The position numbers and the translations under genes were made by a program. The notes under the pieces were generated by a model that did no database searches, had not been told where the DNA came from, and saw only the letters and a list, made by a program, of their open reading frames with translations. Positions 48,069 to 55,998 of a stretch of DNA of 64,000 nt are shown piece after piece. The stretch is from NCBI RefSeq assembly GCF_009363555.1, contig NZ_CP045372.1, forward strand, positions 1,747,501-1,811,500. Reading direction: 5' to 3'. This DNA is from Sulfitobacter sp. THAF37. GTDB lineage: Bacteria > Pseudomonadota > Alphaproteobacteria > Rhodobacterales > Rhodobacteraceae. Positions within the stretch are counted from its first letter, which is position 1. Each line of letters begins with the position of its first letter.

Positions 48069-48716
48069 TCAATCGGCCACAACCTCCAGATCGCCTCGAA
48101 ATCTCTCGGCATCCGCGTGCACGAGCGTGGCGGCAGTCTCTTCCGGATGGATGGAGAGGTGGCGTCTGATCAGGGCGAACCCGAGCCCGTAACCGCGCCA
48201 TGCGGGGTCACTGCCGAAGAACCACCCGGCGTGATCGTAAGCGTCGTCGTACCACGCCGCTGCGGCGTCTCTCGCCGCCTCTGAAAGATCTTGTCCATCG
48301 AGCGAAGTTTCCCACATTTCCGGTGGACCGCCGTAGAGCTGCTGCGCAAAGTGGCCCGCCAACCCTTCGGAGACCAGGGCTTCGCCCAATGTGCTGCCAT
48401 AGCCGGGCCCGCGCCACCGTAGCGCATGGTGGAATTCGTGCACGACCGTTCGCTCCAGAGCTTCGCCCAGATTGTGCGCGCAGTTCGGGTTGCTCGGGTC
48501 GAAGGTCAGTTGGATCATGTCTCCGGTAGGTGCATAGCCGACGTGACCCAGATGCGGGATGACCCGACCCGGCCAAACCTGGACGATCACGTCGAGGTCT
48601 ACCCGCGCCGAAACTGCTTCCGCCTGCGATTGCGCCCGCTCGATCGCCTTGCGGATCGGTGACACGAGACCGTTGAGGTGGCCCGAGGCATTGGCGATAT
48701 GGATGGCCCATGTCAT
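48069..48716 (-). CDS. DUF2268 putative zinc-dependent protease
   Basis: 215 residues from ATG 48716 (MTWAIHIANASG); the upstream in-frame extension has less support. The zinc-protease motif is VVHEFHHALRWRG (HEFHH), with a downstream glutamate in EALVSEGLAGHFAQQLYGG, as in the DUF2268 family. The C-terminal WFFGSDPAWRGYGLGFALIR supports this. Predicted cytoplasmic. No linked genes explain its target. Confidence 0.85.
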   Translation of the reverse strand: MTWAIHIANASGHLNGLVSPIRKAIERAQSQAEAVSARVDLDVIVQVWPGRVIPHLGHVGYAPTGDMIQLTFDPSNPNCAHNLGEALERTVVHEFHHALRWRGPGYGSTLGEALVSEGLAGHFAQQLYGGPPEMWETSLDGQDLSEAARDAAAAWYDDAYDHAGWFFGSDPAWRGYGLGFALIRRHLSIHPEETAATLVHADAERFRGDLEVVAD

Positions 48717-49128
48717 GGGGAATGAATATCCGGGCCGGGCCCGCCGAACAATCCGCAAAAGCGTCCTTCGCTCAGTCGATGCGGGAAACCGCTCCGTCCT
48801 GCAGACCTGCCGTCAGGACATCTTGCAGCCAGACTCAGGAGCAAGCCCAAGCGGACACAGGCTGCGTCGGATCAGGCGTCTGCGCGGCCCGGTGATCGCG
48901 GCCAGGAAAGAGCGCAAGCCCCTGATCGCGACCAATGGTATCGTGATCTTGATGCCTTTCGCCCCGTATCTGTCGTTCAAGGCGCAGTCGGGCCGGGGAT
49001 TGAAGGTTGTAATTCGCGCTTGTTAGCGCTAACGAGAGGGCGAAGACATGACGCAACCAGATGTCCTGCGCCAGGCGGGATGCGCCGTGTCGCGCGGAAT
49101 GAACCCATCCGAAAGGGGAAGACACATC
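48717..49128. other. 412-bp intergenic region upstream of gap
   Basis: No supported gene. It must hold the gap promoter and carries the LacI-type palindrome at 49019-49036. A strong GGGG-rich ribosome-binding region (GAAAGGGGAAG) precedes the gap ATG. Confidence 0.5.
49019..49036. promoter_or_regulatory. LacI-family-like operator upstream of gap
   Basis: CTTGTTAGCGCTAACGAG with a perfect 12-bp core GTTAGCGCTAAC, 93 bp upstream of the gap start. The form fits LacI-family operators such as those of CceR/PckR-type carbon regulators of alphaproteobacteria. A partial match (TTGTTAGCG on the minus strand) lies near 50697-50706 before the winged-helix gene. Confidence 0.6.
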
Positions 49129-50130
49129 ATGACCACGAAGATCGCAATCAACGGCTTTGGCCGGATCGGGCGCAACGTGCTGCGGGCGCTCCTGGAAAAC
49201 GGTGCGGAGGGGATAGAGGTTGTGGCGGTCAATGACCTCGCCCCGGCCGAAACGCTGCTGCATCTGCTGAAGTACGATTCCGTCCATGGCCGCCTGACCG
49301 AAACGGCGATGCTGGACGGCGACACCCTGAACGTGGGCGCGCATGGCATCCGCCTGACGGCGGAACGTGACCCGGCAAAGCTGCCCTGGGGCGACGTGGA
49401 CATCGTCTATGAATGCACCGGCATCTTTACCACCCGCGACAAGGCTGCCGCGCATCTCGAAAACGGATCGAAGCGGGTGCTGATCTCGGCCCCCGGCAAG
49501 GGGGTGGACCGCACGGTGGTCTATGGGGTCAACCACGGCGATCTGACGGCGGATGACGTGATCGTGTCGAACGCGTCCTGCACCACGAACTGCCTGGCCC
49601 CGGTGGCCATGGTGCTGGAGCAGACCTTCGGCATCGAAACCGGCTACATGACCACGATACACGCCTATACCGGCGACCAGCCGACCCATGATGCGCCGCA
49701 CAAGGACCTGTATCGCGGGCGCGCGGCGGCGGTGTCGATGGTGCCGACCTCCACCGGGGCGGCGGCGGCGATTTCCGAGGTCCTGCCGGGGCTGAAGGGC
49801 CGGCTGGAAGGGTCCGCCGTGCGGGTGCCGGTGGCGAATGTGTCGATGGTCGATCTGTGCATCCTGCCGGGACGCAGCGCATCGGTCGAAGAGGTCAACG
49901 CCGCGATGGAGAAAGCCGCGAACGGGCCGCTCAAGGGCGTGCTGTCCTACGAGACTGATCCGCTGGTATCGGTGGATTTCAACCATGACCCGCATTCGTC
50001 CTGCTTTGCCGCCGCGCAGACCAGCGTGACGCAGGGCGGCATGATCCGCGTGGTCAGCTGGTATGACAACGAATGGGGCTTTTCCAACCGGATGAACGAC
50101 ACCGCCCGCGCCATGGCCGCGCTGCTCTGA
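49129..50130 (+). CDS. gap: Glyceraldehyde-3-phosphate dehydrogenase, type I
   Basis: 333-residue glycolytic/gluconeogenic enzyme interconverting glyceraldehyde 3-phosphate and 1,3-bisphosphoglycerate. NAD(P)-binding start KIAINGFGRIGRNVLRALLE; catalytic Cys in SNASCTTNCLAPV; substrate loop TIHAYTGDQPTHDAPHKDLY; C-terminal VSWYDNEWGFSNRM. The open frame extends 27 codons upstream, but ATG 49129 has a strong ribosome-binding site and fits the family. A LacI-type operator upstream suggests carbon-source control. Confidence 0.96.
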   Translation: MTTKIAINGFGRIGRNVLRALLENGAEGIEVVAVNDLAPAETLLHLLKYDSVHGRLTETAMLDGDTLNVGAHGIRLTAERDPAKLPWGDVDIVYECTGIFTTRDKAAAHLENGSKRVLISAPGKGVDRTVVYGVNHGDLTADDVIVSNASCTTNCLAPVAMVLEQTFGIETGYMTTIHAYTGDQPTHDAPHKDLYRGRAAAVSMVPTSTGAAAAISEVLPGLKGRLEGSAVRVPVANVSMVDLCILPGRSASVEEVNAAMEKAANGPLKGVLSYETDPLVSVDFNHDPHSSCFAAAQTSVTQGGMIRVVSWYDNEWGFSNRMNDTARAMAALL

Positions 50131-50140
50131 CCCGGGTGGA

Positions 50141-50668
50141 TCAGAGCGAGGCGGCCGCGCGGCTGGCCTGATCGTATTGCCCCGACATGGTGCGCAGGCT
50201 GGCGGCGACCTGGCGCAGTTCGTTGCCGTCCATGTTGATCCGGTTCAGCCCGTCGAGAAAGCAGGTCTCGCGGATCGTGCGGTAGGCCTCGCACAAGGCC
50301 GCACCTGTCTCGGAGGTGCGGTAGAACACCTCCTTGCCGCGCTTCTCGGCCACCAGAAGCTCGGACTTCAGCAGCTTTTTCAGCGCGTAGTTGACGGTGT
50401 GGGTGTCTTCGATGTTCAGCAGGAAACAGATGTCGGTCAGGCGTTTCTCGCGGCTGCGGTGATTGGTGTTGTGCAGCACCAGGATCTCCAGCGGCGTCAT
50501 GTCGGCATTGCCCGCCGCCGCCATGCAGCGCGACATCCAGCGTGTGAAGGCATTATAGGCGATGATCATCCCGTATTCGAGTTCCGAGGCTTCCCAGCCC
50601 TCGCCCTCGGCGAGGTGGCGGGACGAGACGATGCGGCGGCCCGGCTGGGCCTTGGGCGGCAGGGACAT
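50141..50668 (-). CDS. Winged-helix transcriptional regulator (MarR-like)
   Basis: 175 residues. A MarR-type winged helix is visible: MTPLEILVLHNTNHRSREKR, LTDICFLLNIEDTHTVNYAL, KKLLKSELLVAEKRGKEVFY. An N-terminal helix (YGMIIAYNAFTRWMSRCMAA) probably serves dimerisation. This conserved Rhodobacterales type is annotated only as a winged-helix DNA-binding protein; targets unknown. Convergent with gap with 10 bp between them. Confidence 0.8.
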   Translation of the reverse strand: MSLPPKAQPGRRIVSSRHLAEGEGWEASELEYGMIIAYNAFTRWMSRCMAAAGNADMTPLEILVLHNTNHRSREKRLTDICFLLNIEDTHTVNYALKKLLKSELLVAEKRGKEVFYRTSETGAALCEAYRTIRETCFLDGLNRINMDGNELRQVAASLRTMSGQYDQASRAAASL

Positions 50669-50910
50669 GGCGACTCCTGAGCGGTTTTGGCTGAAACAAC
50701 GCTAACAAATCGCCAGCGTATTACAACGATTTCCCGCCGCGACCGCAGCCTGCGTACCGCCCGGATGCCGCAGGACCGGGGCACGCCGCTGTGCGGGGGA
50801 TCAAGGTCAAATTGCAACACCTTGGAAAATGACAGGATTATGGCTTTGCAGGTGGCGGTCTTTTTGCTAGCGGTTGGGTAATAATAATACTGAGGCAGGC
50901 AGAACGAGCA

Positions 50911-51990
50911 ATGAAGACGGGCTTTAAGGGCACGTTTGTCATCAGCTGGTCGCAAACAGAAATAGACGGCCTTGATGCCGCGCCGGTGCAAACCCTTTCG
51001 GTAGGGGCGGCATGGGCATGGCGGGGGGACGCGCTCCGGGTCGATGGCCCGAACGACGTGTTGCGGCTGGACCAGGCAGACGAAGCGGAAAATCTGCGCA
51101 AGCGCGCGGCAAGGATGGTGCGCCGTCTGGTCGGTGCGGCGCTGGAAGAGGGCGACGGCCCGAGACGCGATCCGCGCCGGGCGGACCCGGTGGACAACGG
51201 TCCGCTGATGGACAACAGCTTTGTCGTGACCGACGGCGGGCGCAGCTATACCGTGACGCTGATCGAAGTGGGCGGCGGCAGCCAGCCGTTGCTGATGTTC
51301 CTTGATGAGATGCCCCCGCGCAACCGCGACCTGTGGATCGTGCATCACACGCTGGGCAGCGCCACCGGCGACGCGGCGTCGGCCAGCGACGGGGGGGTGA
51401 TCTGTTTCACCCCCGGCACCCGCATCCGCACCCCCGGCGGCCTGACCCTGATCGAGGATCTGCGCGAAGGCGATCTGGTGCAGACAAAGGATGACGGCGC
51501 GCAGCCTGTCCGCTGGGTCGGCAGCAGGCGCATGACCGGCGCGCGGCTGTTTGCGATGCCGCGGCTGCGCCCGGTGCGCATTGCCGCGGGTGTGCTGAAC
51601 CCGGGCCAGCCCGACCGCGACCTGATCGTGTCGCCGCAACACCGGATTCTGGTCAAGGGCGCGGCAGCGCAGGATCTGTTCAACACGCCCGAGGTGCTGG
51701 TGACGGCCCGTGATCTGATCAACGGAAAGACCATCACCGTGGACCTGCAGCTGCGCGAAGTCACCTACATCCACATGCTGTTCGATTCGCATCAGGTGAT
51801 CTGGGCCAACAGCGTCGAGACCGAGAGCTTTCATCCCGCCTCTGCCGCGCTGTCGACGCTGGACGAGGCGGACCGGCGGCGGCTGTTGGCCGAATATCCC
51901 GAACTGGAATACGACCCGCATACCTACGGCAGTTTTGCGCGGCGCAATCTGTCGGCGTCCGAGGCGGCGATCCTGAACCACGCGGCCTGA
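50911..51990 (+). CDS. Hint-domain (Hedgehog/intein-like) protein
   Basis: 359 residues. The C-terminal half is a Hint fold: [20 protein letters not shown] opens with the nucleophilic Cys, then [34 protein letters not shown] and [20 protein letters not shown]. The N-terminal part ([20 protein letters not shown]..) has no signal peptide and a beta-rich stretch. Such proteins are common in roseobacters, where the Hint domain may self-cleave a secreted or surface protein; the true role is unknown. No C-terminal His-Asn/Cys extein pair follows, so it is not a splicing intein. Confidence 0.85.
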   Translation: MKTGFKGTFVISWSQTEIDGLDAAPVQTLSVGAAWAWRGDALRVDGPNDVLRLDQADEAENLRKRAARMVRRLVGAALEEGDGPRRDPRRADPVDNGPLMDNSFVVTDGGRSYTVTLIEVGGGSQPLLMFLDEMPPRNRDLWIVHHTLGSATGDAASASDGGVICFTPGTRIRTPGGLTLIEDLREGDLVQTKDDGAQPVRWVGSRRMTGARLFAMPRLRPVRIAAGVLNPGQPDRDLIVSPQHRILVKGAAAQDLFNTPEVLVTARDLINGKTITVDLQLREVTYIHMLFDSHQVIWANSVETESFHPASAALSTLDEADRRRLLAEYPELEYDPHTYGSFARRNLSASEAAILNHAA

Positions 51991-52009
51991 GGGGGCTGTC
52001 AGCGCCCCC
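51991..52009. terminator. Hairpin at convergent junction
   Basis: GGGGGC-TGTCAGC-GCCCCC directly after the Hint-gene stop and 7 bases before the tlpA-like stop. No T-run, but the position suggests a bidirectional terminator. Confidence 0.5.
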
Positions 52010-52016
52010 GCGCTGG

Positions 52017-52586
52017 TCAGCTGTCCTGCCGCGTCTCGATCAGCGCCTTGACGATGGATTTCGCGCTCTCGCTCGACCAGTCCGCGTCGCCGCGCAGGCG
52101 GGCGATCTCGCGGCCCTCGGGGTCGATCAGCACGGTGATCGGCAGGCCGAAGATGCCCATCTGACTGGCCAGCGCCTGTTTGGGGTCCTGGTGACGGGGC
52201 AGGCTGGTCACGCCCGCTTCTTCGAAGAACCGCGTGATGCCATCGGGCGAATTGCGCCCCGTGGCGATGGTCAGCACCTCGAAATCCTCGCCGCCAAATT
52301 CCTTCTGCAGCGCGTCGAGCTGCGGCATCTCCTTGCGGCAGGGGGCGCACCAGGTGGCCCAGAAGTTCACCAGAACGTATTTGCCCCGGTAATCCGCCAG
52401 CGTACCCTGACCCGCGTCATCGGCCAGGTCGAACGGCGCGTCGGAGGTGGCGGTGGGCGCATCGTGCACCACCAGTTTCTTCATGTCGCCGTCGCGCAGG
52501 CCCAGAATGTCGGCCCCTGCCGCCAAAGCGGGGTTTGCACCTGTCAACAGGGCCGTATACACGAGGCCAAGCACGAATTTTCTCAT
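52017..52586 (-). CDS. TlpA-like thiol:disulfide oxidoreductase
   Basis: 189 residues from ATG 52586 with GGAGGG upstream. A signal peptide ([20 protein letters not shown]) exports it to the periplasm. The thioredoxin fold has the redox motif [12 protein letters not shown], a preceding [11 protein letters not shown] and the cis-proline segment [15 protein letters not shown]. TlpA proteins keep periplasmic cysteines reduced, for example in cytochrome c or copper-centre maturation. Divergent from argH with only 21 bp between start codons, so promoters must lie within the neighbouring coding sequence. Confidence 0.9.
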   Translation of the reverse strand: MRKFVLGLVYTALLTGANPALAAGADILGLRDGDMKKLVVHDAPTATSDAPFDLADDAGQGTLADYRGKYVLVNFWATWCAPCRKEMPQLDALQKEFGGEDFEVLTIATGRNSPDGITRFFEEAGVTSLPRHQDPKQALASQMGIFGLPITVLIDPEGREIARLRGDADWSSESAKSIVKALIETRQDS

Positions 52587-52590
52587 CTGT

Positions 52591-52601
52591 CCCTCCGAGG
52601 G
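52591..52601. promoter_or_regulatory. Palindromic ribosome-binding site serving both strands
   Basis: CCCTCCGAGGG reads GAGGG toward argH (6 bases before ATG 52608) and GGAGGG toward the tlpA-like gene (4 bases before ATG 52586). One near-palindrome therefore supplies both divergent genes. Confidence 0.7.
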
Positions 52602-52607
52602 TTTGAC

Positions 52608-53999
52608 ATGACTGACACGACCTCCAACAAGATGTGGGGTGGCCGATTTGCCGCCGGTCCCGACGCGATCATGGAGGCAATTAATGCCTCGATCTCGTTT
52701 GACAAGCGGATGGCGGCACAGGACATCGCAGGGTCGCGCGCCCATGCCGCCATGCTGGCCGCGACGGGCATCATCACTGATAGCGATGCGGATGCGATCC
52801 GGGAAGGCTTGCTCACGATCTTGTCAGAGATCGAGGGCGGCAGCTTTGAATTTTCCGCGGCCCTCGAAGACATCCACATGAACGTGGAGGCGCGCCTGAA
52901 AGAAGTGATCGGCGAACCCGCGGGCCGCCTGCACACCGGGCGCAGCCGCAACGACCAGGTCGCCACCGACTTCAAGCTGTGGACCCGCGACCAGCTCGAC
53001 GCCTTCGACGCGGGGCTTGTGGCGCTGATCCGGGCGCTGCTGGGGCAGGCAGAAGCGGGGGCGGATTGGGTCATGCCCGGCTTTACCCATTTGCAGACGG
53101 CACAGCCCGTCACATGGGGTCATCACATGATGGCCTATGTAGAGATGTTCGGCCGTGACCTGAGCCGTGTGCGCGACGCCCGCAGACGCATGAATGAAAG
53201 CCCGCTGGGCGCGGCGGCGCTGGCGGGCACGTCCTTTCCCATCGACCGCGAGATGACGGCAAAGGCGCTGGGATTCGACCGGCCGGCGGCCAACAGCCTT
53301 GACGCCGTCAGCGACCGCGACTTCGCGCTGGAATTCCTGTCCTGCGCCAGCATCTGTGCGGTGCACCTCAGCCGCTTTGCGGAGGAGCTGGTGATCTGGT
53401 CCTCGGCGCAGTTCCGTTTCGTGGCGCTGTCGGACCGGTTTTCCACCGGCTCCAGCATCATGCCGCAGAAGAAGAACCCCGATGCGGCAGAGCTGATCCG
53501 CGCCAAGGTGGGCCGCATCTTTGGCGCCAATACCGCGCTGATGATGGTGATGAAGGGTCTGCCGCTGGCCTATTCCAAGGACATGCAGGAAGACAAGGAA
53601 CAGGTGTTCGACGCCGCCGACAACCTGATGCTGGCGCTGGCCGCGATGGAGGGCATGGTGCGCGACATGACCGCGCAGCGCGACAACCTTGCCGCCGCCG
53701 CGGGCAGCGGGTTTTCCACCGCCACGGATCTGGCCGACTGGCTGGTGCGGGTGCTGGGCCTGCCGTTCCGCGATGCGCATCACGTGACCGGTGCGCTGGT
53801 GGGCATGGCGGAAAAGGCGGGCTGCGACCTGCCGGACCTGACGCTGGAGCAGATGCAGTCGGTGCACCCCGAGATCACGAATGGCGTCTTCGACGTGCTG
53901 GGCGTGGAAAACTCCGTCAATTCGCGTATGTCTTATGGCGGGACGGCACCGGCGCAGGTGCGCGACCAGATCGAACGGTGGAAGGAGATACTGGCATGA
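52608..53999 (+). CDS. argH: Argininosuccinate lyase
   Basis: 463-residue enzyme releasing fumarate and arginine in the last step of arginine synthesis. Signs: [60 protein letters not shown] and the fumarase/aspartase signature [23 protein letters not shown] 52608 with GAGGG upstream; the frame extends further upstream without support. The last codon overlaps the start of a small lipoprotein gene (ATGA at 53996). Confidence 0.96.
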   Translation: MTDTTSNKMWGGRFAAGPDAIMEAINASISFDKRMAAQDIAGSRAHAAMLAATGIITDSDADAIREGLLTILSEIEGGSFEFSAALEDIHMNVEARLKEVIGEPAGRLHTGRSRNDQVATDFKLWTRDQLDAFDAGLVALIRALLGQAEAGADWVMPGFTHLQTAQPVTWGHHMMAYVEMFGRDLSRVRDARRRMNESPLGAAALAGTSFPIDREMTAKALGFDRPAANSLDAVSDRDFALEFLSCASICAVHLSRFAEELVIWSSAQFRFVALSDRFSTGSSIMPQKKNPDAAELIRAKVGRIFGANTALMMVMKGLPLAYSKDMQEDKEQVFDAADNLMLALAAMEGMVRDMTAQRDNLAAAAGSGFSTATDLADWLVRVLGLPFRDAHHVTGALVGMAEKAGCDLPDLTLEQMQSVHPEITNGVFDVLGVENSVNSRMSYGGTAPAQVRDQIERWKEILA

Positions 54000-54175
54000 G
54001 GATCCTCCTGGCGCTTCTGAGCCTTGCGGCGCTGGCCGCCTGTGGCGCGGACGGTGAACCGGTGCGGCCCACGGCGAACTCTACCGTGACGCTGTCCAGC
54101 AGCGGCATGTACGGCGGCACCAGCGTCGGCATCCGGAAGGGAACTTTCGCCGCATCGCTCGGGCTGGGGCTGTGA
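53996..54175 (+). CDS. Small lipoprotein, argH-linked
   Basis: 59 residues. The signal ([15 protein letters not shown], Cys16) has a clear lipobox, leaving a short mature peptide ending [20 protein letters not shown]. Its ATG overlaps the argH stop, and its own stop overlaps the next small lipoprotein gene. This argH-lipoprotein order is a habit of the Rhodobacterales; function unknown. Confidence 0.8.
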   Translation: MRILLALLSLAALAACGADGEPVRPTANSTVTLSSSGMYGGTSVGIRKGTFAASLGLGL

Positions 54176-54345
54176 GGGGCGTCGCGGTGATTTCCGTCAT
54201 GGTGCTGCTGGGGGCCTGCGGCCCGACGGAGCCGCAGTACGACGACCCGGCATGGCGCGGCGATACCCGCCAGCAGCCCAGCACGCTGACCCCCGGCGTC
54301 AGCATTTCGGGCTATGCGAACATCGGCGTGCGAAAGAGTTTCTGA
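54172..54345 (+). CDS. Second small lipoprotein
   Basis: 57 residues from GTG 54172, which overlaps the previous TGA. A lipobox (VMVLLGAC, Cys16) gives a mature peptide with YDDPAWRGDTRQQPSTLTPG and an end SISGYANIGVRKSF that echoes the C-terminal part of the preceding lipoprotein (SVGIRKGTF). Probably a paralogous pair. The stop lies one base before the DUF2834 gene. Confidence 0.72.
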   Translation: MRGVAVISVMVLLGACGPTEPQYDDPAWRGDTRQQPSTLTPGVSISGYANIGVRKSF

Positions 54346-54346
54346 C

Positions 54347-54664
54347 ATGACGGTGTTGCGGATGACATACCTCGCGCTTGCCGTCTGGGGCGCGGTCCAC
54401 CCGATGTATTATTTCGTCACCTGGTTTCAGGCCAATGGCTGGGACCTGATGGCGATGGTGGAAGCCTGGCATGCCAATGCGGCCAGCAGCGGGCTGGTCT
54501 GGGATCTGACCATCGCGGCGATCACGCTGACCCTCTGGATCCTGGCCGAGGTCGCCGTGCGGCGCAACTGGACCGGGCTGATCGCCATCCCGGCGACCTT
54601 CTGCATCGGCGTGTCCTGCGGGTTGCCGCTCTATCTCTTCCTGAGGACGGCGCCTGTTCGCTAG
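54347..54664 (+). CDS. DUF2834 membrane protein
   Basis: 105 residues from ATG 54347. Three predicted membrane helices: MTYLALAVWGAVHPMYYFVT, a middle VWDLTIAAITLTLWILAEVA and IAIPATFCIGVSCGLPLYLF. Matches DUF2834, function unknown. Follows the two tiny lipoproteins and precedes lysA, so argH to lysA looks like one transcription unit. Confidence 0.82.
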   Translation: MTVLRMTYLALAVWGAVHPMYYFVTWFQANGWDLMAMVEAWHANAASSGLVWDLTIAAITLTLWILAEVAVRRNWTGLIAIPATFCIGVSCGLPLYLFLRTAPVR

Positions 54665-54696
54665 GGCGCGTCCGGATATTTGGGACCGAAAAGAAC

Positions 54697-55962
54697 ATGG
54701 ATCATTTTCTCTACCGCGACGGCGCGCTTTTCGCCGAGGATGTCGCCGTGGCCGATATCGCCGCGGCTGTCGGCACGCCGTTCTACGTCTATTCCACCGC
54801 GACCCTGCTGCGGCATTTCCGCCTGTTCGACGAGGCGCTCGACGGCATGGACCATCTGGTCTGCTACGCGATGAAGGCCAATTCCAACCAGGCGGTGCTA
54901 CGCACGCTGGCGCAGGCGGGCGCGGGGATGGACGTGGTGTCGGGCGGTGAATACCACCGCGCCAGGGCGGCGGGCGTGCCGGGCGACCGGATCGTGTTTT
55001 CCGGCGTGGGCAAGACCCAGGAGGAGATCCGCACAGCACTTGAGGGCGGCATCCGCCAGTTCAACGTGGAGAGCGAGCCGGAGATGGCGGTGCTGGATGC
55101 CACGGCGCGGGCCATGGGCAAGGTCGCGCCGATCACCATCCGCGTGAACCCGGACGTGGATGCGAAAACCCATGCCAAGATCGCCACCGGCAAATCCGAG
55201 AACAAATTTGGCATTCCGATCGCCCGCGCGCGCGAGGTCTACCGCATGGCCGCCGCCATGCCGGGGCTTGAGGTCGTGGGCATCGACGTGCACATCGGCT
55301 CGCAGCTGACCGATCTGGAACCTTACGCGCTGGCCTATGGCAAGGTGGCGGAATTGACCGAGGCGCTGCGCGCCGACGGCCATGACATCCGGCGGCTGGA
55401 CCTGGGCGGTGGCCTTGGCATTCCCTACGAGCGCAGCAATGCCGACCCGCCGCTGCCGTCGGACTATGGCGCGCTGGTGAAGCGGACGCTGGGGCATCTG
55501 CGCTGCGAGATCGAGATCGAGCCGGGGCGGCTGATCGCGGGCAACGCGGGGCTGATGGTCAGCGCGGTGATCTATGTCAAATCCGGCGAGGGGCGCGATT
55601 TTCTGATCCTCGACGGGGCGATGAACGATCTGATCCGCCCGGCGATGTACGATGCCTATCACGATATCATCCCGGTGGTGGAACCCGCAGCGGGCGTGGA
55701 GCGTGCGCCCATGGACGTGGTCGGGCCGGTCTGCGAATCCGGCGATACCTTTGCGCGGCAGCGGATGATGCCGCCGCTTGCCGCCGGGGACCTCGTCGCC
55801 TTCCGGTCCGCCGGCGCATATGGCGCGGTTATGAGCAGCGAGTACAATTCGCGACCGCTGATCCCGGAAATTCTGGTCAAAGAGGATCAATTCGCGGTTA
55901 TCCGCCGACGTCCGACCTTTGACGATCTGATAAATCGCGATACCATCCCCGAATGGTTGTGA
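54697..55962 (+). CDS. lysA: Diaminopimelate decarboxylase
   Basis: 421-residue PLP enzyme making lysine from meso-diaminopimelate. The PLP lysine is Lys60 in VCYAMKANSNQ. Other signs: GAGMDVVSGGEYHRARAAG, IRVNPDVDAKTHAKIATGK, GIDVHIGSQLTDLEPYALAY, DLGGGLGIPYE, IEPGRLIAGNAG and CESGDTFARQR. ATG 54697. The short gap before it contains a fragment similar to the palindromic repeat in xdhA. Followed by the TIGR02302-type gene 36 bp downstream. Confidence 0.96.
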   Translation: MDHFLYRDGALFAEDVAVADIAAAVGTPFYVYSTATLLRHFRLFDEALDGMDHLVCYAMKANSNQAVLRTLAQAGAGMDVVSGGEYHRARAAGVPGDRIVFSGVGKTQEEIRTALEGGIRQFNVESEPEMAVLDATARAMGKVAPITIRVNPDVDAKTHAKIATGKSENKFGIPIARAREVYRMAAAMPGLEVVGIDVHIGSQLTDLEPYALAYGKVAELTEALRADGHDIRRLDLGGGLGIPYERSNADPPLPSDYGALVKRTLGHLRCEIEIEPGRLIAGNAGLMVSAVIYVKSGEGRDFLILDGAMNDLIRPAMYDAYHDIIPVVEPAAGVERAPMDVVGPVCESGDTFARQRMMPPLAAGDLVAFRSAGAYGAVMSSEYNSRPLIPEILVKEDQFAVIRRRPTFDDLINRDTIPEWL

Positions 55963-55998
55963 GGTGATCCGCCTCGGGCCAGGCCGGAGGCAGTTCTT

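Noticed and set aside
52591..52601. CCCTCCGAGGG as a regulator operator
   Set aside because: It is fully explained as overlapping ribosome-binding sites for the two divergent genes.
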